DNA of 64,000 nucleotides from Methylolobus aquaticus. Lineage in GTDB: Bacteria; Pseudomonadota; Gammaproteobacteria; Methylococcales; Methylococcaceae. Below are positions 37,731 through 44,719 of the stretch, one piece after another. The stretch spans positions 109,384-173,383 of the forward strand of contig SEYW01000008.1 in assembly GCA_004168015.1 (NCBI GenBank), read 5' to 3'. Under the pieces are notes generated by a model. The model ran no database searches, was not told the origin of the DNA, and saw only the letters and a list, made by a program, of their open reading frames with translations. The position numbers and the translations under genes are program-made. Every line of letters begins with the position of its first letter. Positions within the stretch are counted from its first letter, which is position 1.

Positions 37731-39505
37731 TTCCAGGCCTGCACCCAACCCGGCCCCGCTCTCTCTCGATTTCGCCCCTGGCGCTCGCGTTCGTCGTGCT
37801 GCTGATGTCACTGTGGCCGCTCGGCCCGGCCTGGGCCGTCGAGGTGAACGTCACCAGCGACCGCGACCCGGTGTCGCTGGAAGAGTCCTTCAACCTGGTG
37901 TTTTCGGCCGACGAAGACCCGGACGGAGAGCCCGACTTCTCGCCCTTGAACGAAGATTTCGACGTGCTGCGGCAGGGCCGGTCGACGCAGATCAACATGG
38001 TCAACGGGCGCCTGACGCGCCGCGCCGAGTGGACCGTGACGGTCATGGCGAGGCAGGCCGGGGACGTGACCGTGCCGCCGATCGCCTTCGGCAGCGACAA
38101 CAGCCGGCCGATCCGACTGACGGTGCTGCCGGGCCGCGCCCACCGATCCGCGGGCCGCGAATCCGCCCCGCTGCAACTGGAAGTCGAGGCCGAGCCGAAA
38201 AACCCTTACGTGCAGGCTCAGGTCGTGCTGACCCTCCGGCTGCTGCATCAGGTGGCGCTGCGGAACGGGCAACTCGAGGATCCGAAGCTCGAGGACGCGA
38301 TGATCCAGAAACTGGGCGACGATCGCCGCTATCAGATCGAGCGTGACGGCCGGCGCTATGGCGTCATCGAACGCCGCTTCGCCATCTTCCCGCAGAAGAG
38401 CGGCACGCTGCGCATCGAACCGATCGGGCTGGAAGCCGAACTCGCCGGCAGCGGCAATTCCATGTTCGACCAGTTCTTCGGCGGCGGTGGCCGGGTCACT
38501 AAGATCCGCTCCGAGGCCACCATCCTGCAGGTACGTGCCATCCCGGCCGCCTTCAAGGGCAAGCACTGGCTGCCGGCCGCCAGCCTGACGCTGGACCAAG
38601 CGTGGTCCAGCGACCCGCCGTCGACGAAGGTCGGTGAGCCGATCACGCGGACCCTGTCGGTCCGCGGCGAGGGCGTCACGATGGGCATGCTGCCCGAACT
38701 GATCGACCGCAGCGCCGCCGCAGCGGCCGAACTGAAGCAATACCCCGACCAGCCGGCCATCAGCGAGCAGCCCGGCCCTGGCGGCCTGACCGGCGTGCGA
38801 CGCGAAAAGACCGCACTGATCCCGATGAAGGACGGGAGCTTCAAGGTGCCGGGCGTCGAGATTCCATGGTGGAACACCAGGACCGACAAGCTCGAAGTCG
38901 CGCGGCTGCCGGAAACGATGTTGAAGGTGCTGCCGTCGCCGGATGCCCCACCGCCGCCTCCCCTGCCGGAGGATGAACTGGATCTGTCCGGGCTGGCGCC
39001 GAAAACACCCGAGCCCAGTGCCACCGCACAGGCACCGGCCGCGCAACCGGTTCCATTGACCGCCAACCCGTGGTTCTGGGCTACGTGCCTCTGCGCCGCG
39101 GGCTGGCTCGCGACCGGGCTGGCCTGGTATTTCCGGGGCGGTCGAAAACCGGCTGCCACTGCGACGAAAGGCGAGCGGGCGCCTGACTTCTCGGGAACGC
39201 TAAAACAGTTGAAACGCGCCTGCGCCGACGGTGACGCCGAAGCCGCCCGCCGCGCGATCCTGGCCTGGGGCGCCGCCCGTTGGCCCGCTTTGCCGCCCGT
39301 CAATCTGGAGCAGATGGCCAGCCGCCTGGGGAGCGAGGCCCACCCGCTAATTCAGAACCTGAATCGGGCGCTCTATGCAAACGGGAAGGGCCAATGGAAC
39401 AGCGAAGGCTTGTACGCGCTCTTCGCTGATCAGTCGCGTGACGGCGCGAAAAGCAAAGGCAAGAGCGATGGGGGCGAAGCGCTGGAGGCGCTGTATCGGA
39501 CTTAG
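37727..39505 (+). CDS. BatD-family protein
   Basis: 592 residues with signal peptide (LAFVVLLMSLWPLGPAWAVE), then repeated beta-sandwich segments typical of BatD (VNVTSDRDPVSLEESFNLVF; DFDVLRQGRSTQINMVNGRL; PQKSGTLRIEPIGLEAELAG). A single transmembrane helix lies near residue 450 (WFWATCLCAAGWLATGLAWY), followed by a cytoplasmic helical domain. Last gene of the Bat operon, overlapping the previous one by four bases. In Bacteroides the operon was linked to aerotolerance. Its role in this lineage is not known. Confidence 0.92.
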   Translation: MIPGLHPTRPRSLSISPLALAFVVLLMSLWPLGPAWAVEVNVTSDRDPVSLEESFNLVFSADEDPDGEPDFSPLNEDFDVLRQGRSTQINMVNGRLTRRAEWTVTVMARQAGDVTVPPIAFGSDNSRPIRLTVLPGRAHRSAGRESAPLQLEVEAEPKNPYVQAQVVLTLRLLHQVALRNGQLEDPKLEDAMIQKLGDDRRYQIERDGRRYGVIERRFAIFPQKSGTLRIEPIGLEAELAGSGNSMFDQFFGGGGRVTKIRSEATILQVRAIPAAFKGKHWLPAASLTLDQAWSSDPPSTKVGEPITRTLSVRGEGVTMGMLPELIDRSAAAAAELKQYPDQPAISEQPGPGGLTGVRREKTALIPMKDGSFKVPGVEIPWWNTRTDKLEVARLPETMLKVLPSPDAPPPPPLPEDELDLSGLAPKTPEPSATAQAPAAQPVPLTANPWFWATCLCAAGWLATGLAWYFRGGRKPAATATKGERAPDFSGTLKQLKRACADGDAEAARRAILAWGAARWPALPPVNLEQMASRLGSEAHPLIQNLNRALYANGKGQWNSEGLYALFADQSRDGAKSKGKSDGGEALEALYRT

Positions 39506-39537
39506 GGGGTTGGGCGTTCAGCGGGAAAGGACGGGGG

Positions 39538-39765
39538 TTGCACACCTCCGCACTGATTAACGAGCCGCTGCTGCTCATGCCCGACCCCAAGCACAGCAGG
39601 GACGAACCACGTTACCACGCCCTGGGCACAACCGATGATGGACGCTTTCTGCACATCACATTCACGGTGCGCGCCTCCGGCCGCCTGATTCGCGTCATTT
39701 CCGCCCGCGATATGCACCGCAAAGAGAGGACCTTCTATGGCCAAGCCAAAGAAAAGCCTGCCTGA
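39538..39765 (+). pseudogene. BrnT-type toxin, N-terminally truncated
   Basis: The readable part (INEPLLLMPDPKHSRDEPRY, then HALGTTDDGRFLHITFTVRA and RLIRVISARDMHRKERTFYG) is the C-terminal two thirds of a BrnT toxin, a RelE-like ribonuclease. The first ~25-30 residues with the WDE..K..KN..KHG motif are gone. The open frame begins at a TTG and runs into sequence left after the BatD stop. Its end overlaps the start of the antitoxin remnant, the normal brnT-brnA arrangement. Probably inactive. Confidence 0.75.
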
Positions 39766-39907
39766 TTTCGAGACCGAGGCCGACGAACGCGCTTTTTGGG
39801 AAAGCCACGATTCCGCTGACTATGTTGATTGGGGGAAGGCAATGCCAGTGCGCTTTCCAAGCCTGAAGCCTTCAAGGGGTCACCATAGAAATATAGAAAT
39901 AAAGTGA
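39737..39907 (+). pseudogene. CopG-family antitoxin, C-terminally truncated
   Basis: 56 codons from ATG 39737. LPDFETEADERAFWESHDSA, then DYVDWGKAMPVRFPSLKPS, is the N-terminal half of the CopG_antitoxin family that partners BrnT-like toxins. After LKPS the expected ribbon-helix-helix part (TISLRLP...) is replaced by unrelated AT-rich sequence and a stop. Both members of the pair are damaged, so the module looks dead. Confidence 0.75.
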
Positions 39908-39990
39908 TGAGCAAAAAGAGTACCATAACCCGATCTTTTAGCCCTCTTTTTTAAGTCACCAGCAGAACCATCTTTGCCTGAATACCACTA

Positions 39991-41241
39991 ATGACAAGAA
40001 AGATCAGGCTCGCCGTTCTCTCTGCTAGCGCTGCGCAGTCTAGAGGCGTCCTCCGGCTTCAAGATGATAATTCAACATGCATCATCAGTGGGTATGGAGG
40101 GAAAAACAGCCCCGACTATATTTGCGGATACTGCGGCAGCATCCTCGCCAAGAAGCATGATCTAAAGCTATTAGCGAATGCTGCCACGATCTGCAACGTC
40201 TGCCAAGAATATAACGATCTGTGTAGACCCGCAAAGTTCCAAGAACCTCCAGTCACAATTCGCACCATAGCCAAGAACCAGGCACAGAAGAAGGCGTTCA
40301 GAGATTCCCCATTAAAGCAGGGCCCCATTCACAACAAGGATTTGGCCCTGCTCCGTGAGTCGCTTCAAGAATCATGGATGAAATACCAAGGAGAACGTCC
40401 AGAAATACTGTACCACTATACGTCATACGCAGGACTTCATGGCATTCTTAAAAGCCATTCCATTTGGGCAACAGATTGCGAATACCTAAACGATCCTTCG
40501 GAGGGTCACGTAGCCATTAGTCTAATCGAAAGTTACATTGACTCGATTAAGGGAGTCTCATCCCATTGCCAATGTTTACTTAAAAGCATTCGAGATAGAC
40601 TCGAACACTATAAGCCGGATGCAGCACCCTTTAGCTACTTTATCGCGTGCTTTTGTACGAGTGGCGACCTACTTAGCCAATGGCGCGCATACGGCGCCAG
40701 TGCGTCAGGATATGCGCTTGGATTCAGCGCTGAAGATTTTGGCGGTTATGGACGAATGGACGTTCGGCGCATCATATATGATGGAGAGACTCAGGGCGCA
40801 CTGATAAAGGGTGCGATAGATGGTGCTTGCGATGCGCTCGACATGACCATAAAGCACACATTACCTGATCAGCAGGATCCACAAGATATCATCACACAAT
40901 TCTCAAACTTTTTGAGCGATCACTTGCATCAATTTATGCTGACATTCAAGCATCGATCATTTGCAGAAGAAAATGAATGGCGCATCGTTATCCCCTTCTC
41001 GCGCGACACGGACACAGATCTGTTACGGTTTCGCAGCGCTAATGGTTTACCAGTACCATATATCGAGTCCGATCTTGGGAAACGAAATGGTCCGAAAGGA
41101 ATAATGCTTCCGTTAGTTGAGATTGTTCATGGCCCCACCCTGCACTCTGAACTCACAAAAAAATCACTACACCTTATGTTGCAGGCATATGGATACGATC
41201 ACGTTGATGTAAGCGGTTCTGAATCCCCTCTTCGGACTTAG
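39991..41241 (+). CDS. Zinc-ribbon plus DUF2971-domain protein
   Basis: 416 residues. The N-terminal ~75 residues carry a four-cysteine zinc site, C45xxC48 (ICGYCGSIL) and C68xxC71 (ICNVCQEY). The rest is DUF2971: EILYHYTSYAGLHGILKSHS, then IWATDCEYLNDPSEGHVAIS, CFCTSGDLLSQWRAYGASAS and EENEWRIVIPFSR. The HYTS/ND..E/S.WR.Y pattern vaguely recalls ADP-ribosyltransferase-like folds, which I cannot confirm. Codon use and composition are much more AT-rich than the Bat operon, a sign of recent transfer. It sits between a broken toxin-antitoxin pair and a RAYT/IS pile-up. Function unknown; a defence or stress effector is a guess. Confidence 0.75.
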   Translation: MTRKIRLAVLSASAAQSRGVLRLQDDNSTCIISGYGGKNSPDYICGYCGSILAKKHDLKLLANAATICNVCQEYNDLCRPAKFQEPPVTIRTIAKNQAQKKAFRDSPLKQGPIHNKDLALLRESLQESWMKYQGERPEILYHYTSYAGLHGILKSHSIWATDCEYLNDPSEGHVAISLIESYIDSIKGVSSHCQCLLKSIRDRLEHYKPDAAPFSYFIACFCTSGDLLSQWRAYGASASGYALGFSAEDFGGYGRMDVRRIIYDGETQGALIKGAIDGACDALDMTIKHTLPDQQDPQDIITQFSNFLSDHLHQFMLTFKHRSFAEENEWRIVIPFSRDTDTDLLRFRSANGLPVPYIESDLGKRNGPKGIMLPLVEIVHGPTLHSELTKKSLHLMLQAYGYDHVDVSGSESPLRT

Positions 41242-41297
41242 CTTGATTTTCTAGAAACCCGCCACAGTGAGGCGACGGCAAGAAGTCAGCCATTCGG

Positions 41298-41318
41298 AAA
41301 AGGGGTCAGGTTACTTTT
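41298..41318 (+). repeat. REP-like repeat, RAYT 3' end type (copy A)
   Basis: GGGGTCAGGTTACTTTT preceded by AAAA, identical in its core to the repeat at 43127. It marks the 3' boundary of a RAYT copy. Confidence 0.8.
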
Positions 41319-41757
41319 CCGCGCCATCTTTCCGTTTGTTTGGCCGCCCCTGGGGAACAATCTTGGCGCGTCGGCCTGCCATGGCCGGGATCTCCTCCTG
41401 AAACTTGCCGGAGCCGAGTGCGCAATCCTTGGTTCGGATGCGCGCGTACTGCCTCAAGATCATAGGCCGCAAGCGGTTGCTTGAACAGTTCGCGATAAGC
41501 CGATGCAGGCGCCTCGGAGCTAGCCGCTAGTCGGCGATGATTCTCCGGCTCGGTTAGCCCGTGTATGGCGGCATCACCGACATGCGCGCGGTAGCTGGAC
41601 CGGAGGTAATCCTCTGGGACTGGTCACAGGCCGGCGCGCACCGGGGAGAGCTCGATAAACCGTAGCATGTCAGCAGGTAGCGTTCGCTTTCCACCAAGCT
41701 CGACTTGGAGCACCCTTCGAACAGAGTTCCCGAGCGCCGGTAGGTCGCATTGAAATA
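41298..41757 (-). pseudogene. RAYT (Y1_Tnp) copy A, decayed 3' part
   Basis: Aligns by eye with the 3' two thirds of the intact RAYT at 43140-43844 (for example AACTTGCCGGAGCCGAGTGC and GCGGTTGCTTGAACAGTTCG), with frameshifts and stops. It begins with the REP-like AAAAGGGGTCAGG block at 41298 and stops matching at about 41757, where the IS5-family element begins. Confidence 0.8.
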
Positions 41758-43126
41758 GTCGCCCCTGCGGAAGGGCTGGAAGCCGCATGGTATATGGAGT
41801 TTTGGCGTTTAGCGGGGTATCGAAATCCCGCGGAATTTGCTGGGATAGGCCGCAATAGTTGAGGGATTTTGGGGCTGATGATGACTGACGACTTCTTCCG
41901 GGCACGCTTGGACCAGATGATCGACCTGCGGCACCCGCTGGCGGTGTTGGCAAGGCGGATGCCCTGGGGGCAACTCGAAGCGGTACTGGGGCCGACCTTC
42001 CAGCGGCGGGATCGCGCAGGGCGGGTGGTGGCGGTGGACGACCTGTTCGGTCCCAGTCTGCAGACGGTCGGCGGTGGCGTCAGTGCCGCGGGTCGGCCCC
42101 GGTTACCGATCCGCCTGATGGCCTCGCTCTTGTATCTGAAGCATGCCTTCAACCTCAGCGACGAAGCGGTGGTCGAACGCTGGTCGGAGAATGTGGTCTG
42201 GCAGTACTTCAGCGGTCAGGAGTACTACGAGCCGCGGCTGCCGTGCGATGCGACGCAGGTGGGTCGGTTCCGGAAGGCCATCGGTGAAGCGGGCGTGGAA
42301 GAGCTGCTGCGGGCGACCGTGGACACGGCGGTGGTGACCCAGGCGGTGCGGCCGCAGGAATTCGAACGGATCATCGTCGATACCACGGTGCAGGAGAAAG
42401 CGATCGCCCATCCAGTGGACAGTCGCTTGCTAGAGCTCGCCCGGGCGAAGGTGGTCCAAGCGGCCAAAGCGGTGGGGATCTCCTTGAAGCAGACCTACGC
42501 CCGGGAGGGTGCATTATTGCGGCGGAAGGCGGGCGGTTACGCCCATGCGCGCCAATTCAAACGTTTGCGGCGGGTGGTCAAGCGGCAGCGGACGATCCTG
42601 GGGATCGTACTCCGGGCGGTGCAACGCCAACGGGCCCAGGTCAGTGGCGTCGCCTCGGCGACCGCGCTGTCACACCTCGACACGCTCTGGCAGCGTGCGG
42701 AGCGCATCCGGACGCAGCAGCCGAAAGACAAAAACAAGCTCTACGCGCTCCATGCGCCGGAAGTGGAATGCATTGGCAAGGGCAAAGCCCGCAAACCGTA
42801 TGAATTCGGGGTGAAAGCCAGCGTCGCCGTCACCTACGCACAGGGGCTGATGGTCGGGGCGCGGACCTTTCCCGGCAACCCCTACGATGGGCATCTGCTC
42901 CACGCCCAACTGGAACAGACGACGATCCTGCTGGAGCCGCATGCCATCGCGCCGAAGCAGGTGCTGGTCGACCTGGGCTTTCGCGGCGTCGATGCGGATA
43001 ACCCCAAGGTCGAGATCATTCACCGCGGCAAGTACCGCTCGCTGAGCCGGAGGCAGCGGCGCTGGCTGAAACGGCGGCAGGCCATCGAGCCCGCCATCGG
43101 TCATCTCAAACAAGATCACCGCACCT
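41758..43126 (+). mobile_element. IS5-family insertion sequence, truncated at the right end
   Basis: The element begins where RAYT copy A loses similarity (~41758) and includes 120 bases of noncoding left end followed by a transposase gene. It breaks off in the transposase C-terminus at ~43124, directly against the REP-like repeat of the intact RAYT. The right terminal inverted repeat is therefore missing, and left-end coordinates are approximate. It should no longer move on its own. Confidence 0.7.
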
Positions 43127-43128
43127 AA
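41878..43128 (+). pseudogene. IS5-family transposase, C-terminally truncated
   Basis: About 416 codons from ATG 41878 (TTG 41869 also open). DDE-type transposase: N-terminal MPWGQLEAVLGPTFQRRDRA, RLPIRLMASLLYLKHAFNLS, first Asp in RIIVDTTVQEKAIAHPVDSR, second in QVLVDLGFRGVDADN, and Glu in RRQAIEPAIGHLKQDH. Family members continue ~40 residues past KQDHR with a conserved WLKG..GD..N segment. Here the frame ends after one more codon at the RAYT repeat. The catalytic residues survive but the C-terminus does not. Confidence 0.8.
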
Positions 43129-43147
43129 AAGGGGTCAGGTTACTTTT
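43127..43147 (+). repeat. REP-like repeat at 3' end of intact RAYT
   Basis: AAAA then GGGGTCAGGTTACTTTT. Its reverse complement recurs at 43884-43906, so the intact RAYT is enclosed by a near-perfect inverted pair. Confidence 0.85.
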
Positions 43148-43844
43148 CTGCGTCATCCCTCGGTTTCCTCGGTCGCCCCTGGGGAACAATCCTGGCGCGT
43201 CGGCCCGCCATCGCCTCGATCTCTTCCTGAAACTTGCCTGATCCGAGTGCGCAGTCCTTGTTCAGATGCATACGTATCGCCTCAAGATCATAGGCCGCAA
43301 GCGGCTGCTTGAACAGTTCGCGATAACCCAGTGCACGCGCCCCGGAACTGAGACCGAGCCGGCGATACTCCTCCGGTTCGGCTAGCCAATTCATGGCCGC
43401 TTCACCAGCATGCGAGCGGTAGCTGGACCAAGGGTAATCCCCGGGATCGCGCACCAAACCGGCCCTCACCGGGTTGAGCTCAATGTAGCGCATACACGTC
43501 AGCAGGTAACGTTCACTGTCCACCAGACTCGATTTGTAGCGTCCTTCGAACAGGGTTCCAGTGCGCCGGTAGGTTGCATTGACATAGCGCACATAGCGGC
43601 GGCCGACCGATTGCATCAAGCCGGAAACCCGACCCGGCGCCTCTCCCAACGCCAGCAGGTGGACATGGTTCGTCATCAGCACGAACGCGTAGAGCTTGCA
43701 GTTGTTCGTCACCAGCGCTTCGCGAAGGTAGGCAAGGTAGGTGCTGTAGTCGTCAGCGTGGAAAAACAGCGCCTGACGATTATTGCCGCGCTGCACGATG
43801 TGTTGCGGAACATCAGGCAAGTCGAGGCGAGGAAGGCGAGCCAT
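43140..43844 (-). CDS. REP-associated tyrosine transposase (RAYT), intact copy B
   Basis: 234 residues, Y1_Tnp (IS200/IS605-like HUH) superfamily. RLDLPDVPQHIVQRGNNRQA at the N-terminus; the metal-binding HUH is H60-V-H62 in FVLMTNHVHLLALGEAPG. The conserved YLLTCMRYIELNPVRAGLVR holds the candidate nucleophile tyrosines (Y113 or Y120), and DYPWSSYRSHAG follows. No stops or shifts, so it may be active. Such single-copy enzymes process REP palindromes. It is bounded by an inverted pair of GTAACCTGACCCC repeats, and is the apparent model for the decayed copies nearby. Confidence 0.93.
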   Translation of the reverse strand: MARLPRLDLPDVPQHIVQRGNNRQALFFHADDYSTYLAYLREALVTNNCKLYAFVLMTNHVHLLALGEAPGRVSGLMQSVGRRYVRYVNATYRRTGTLFEGRYKSSLVDSERYLLTCMRYIELNPVRAGLVRDPGDYPWSSYRSHAGEAAMNWLAEPEEYRRLGLSSGARALGYRELFKQPLAAYDLEAIRMHLNKDCALGSGKFQEEIEAMAGRRARIVPQGRPRKPRDDAEK

Positions 43845-43883
43845 CGCGCATGAGGATGAGCAAGAAGGGCTTCATCCTAACAC

Positions 43884-43906
43884 AAAATGTAACCTGACCC
43901 CTTTTC
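43884..43906 (-). repeat. REP-like repeat at 5' side of intact RAYT
   Basis: Contains GTAACCTGACCCCTTTT, the exact reverse complement of 17 bases of the repeat at 43127, forming an inverted pair around the RAYT gene. Confidence 0.85.
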
Positions 43907-43916
43907 CCTTCGTCTT

Positions 43917-44354
43917 CTATCGTGAAGCAGGCGTAGGAAAAAGTTGATCGACAAGTTCGGTGAGTTTGGGCTCGGTGCGGATGAACTTGTTCATATTCGC
44001 GCCGCCAGAAAGTGAGTCATACACCGCGCGACCAGCTTCCTTGCCATCGGCGAATACACGCAGGTCCGCTCGGGCCAGGTAGATGGCCATGTCCCAGCGA
44101 TAGATTGCCTCGTAAGTAGTCAATAGTGGGCACGAATCGACTGGAGCATTATCAGGCAGGCTGCGGACGCGAAAACCCCTGCGCTCCAGGACTTTGGCGT
44201 AAACGTCATGAAAGCCATCCTGTACGACTTCGCTATTTCGCACAAGGCAGAGCTCCTTCGCAGATTGGCCTAGCTTGAACGGTGTAACTTCCTGTTTGAT
44301 GGCGCAGCCAGCCAGAGTAGCGGCCACGATTATTGCGCAAGAGCGTGCGATCAT
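43917..44354 (-). CDS. Sbal_3080-type small lipoprotein
   Basis: 145 residues from ATG 44354 (an in-frame start at 44387 is possible). Lipobox LAGC (IIVAATLAGC). The mature part includes ELCLVRNSEVVQDGFHDVYA, CPLLTTYEAIYRWDMAIYLA and RADLRVFADGKEAGRAVYDS, the pattern of the Sbal_3080 lipoprotein family. Function unknown. It is wedged between two RAYT-related blocks, with no operon partners. Confidence 0.75.
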   Translation of the reverse strand: MIARSCAIIVAATLAGCAIKQEVTPFKLGQSAKELCLVRNSEVVQDGFHDVYAKVLERRGFRVRSLPDNAPVDSCPLLTTYEAIYRWDMAIYLARADLRVFADGKEAGRAVYDSLSGGANMNKFIRTEPKLTELVDQLFPTPASR

Positions 44355-44386
44355 CGAATCCTCCGCGACCAAAAAATGGGGCGTCA

Positions 44387-44550
44387 AAAAGGGGTCGGGT
44401 CACTTTTCCGCGCCATCCTTCGGTTTCATTGGAAAAAAGGGGCCAGGCTCAACTAATCGAACAGCCTTTTTTGACTCGTCACCATTTCGCCCTTGCCCGC
44501 TGTTGGCTTCCTCGGCCGTCCGCGTGGCTTTGCCCCCCGTCGCCGGCAAA
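44387..44550 (-). pseudogene. Composite remnant of two RAYT types (copy C)
   Basis: 44387-44432 repeats the REP block and last codons of the copy-B type (CCGCGCCATCCTTCGGTTTC). At 44433 this switches to a different repeat, GGGGCCAGGCTCAACTAATC, followed by a remnant of the second RAYT type seen at 46670-47260 (GTTGGCTTCCTCGGCC and CGCGTGGCTTTG shared). Two RAYT 3' ends are joined back to back in under 170 bases. Confidence 0.7.
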
Positions 44551-44719
44551 CGGGGTCCGGAAAACGGGGCCACCCATTCGCCCATGGGCCCTTTAGCCTA
44601 AGTTGTGAGGATTGGATCAGTAGGCCTTTGGCGGTGGTGGTCTGACCAGACAGATTCGCCAGGACGAAGATTTTGGCACCGAACCGCCGCGCGGGTCTGG
44701 CGCCAGTGTATTGAGCAGT

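Noticed and set aside
36316..38100. 594-codon open frame on the minus strand across the BatB/C and BatD genes
   Set aside because: Arg/Pro/Ser-rich low-complexity translation opposite two overlapping real genes.
37808..39046. 412-codon open frame opposite batD
   Set aside because: No motif or start context. BatD on the other strand has signal peptide, repeats and anchor.
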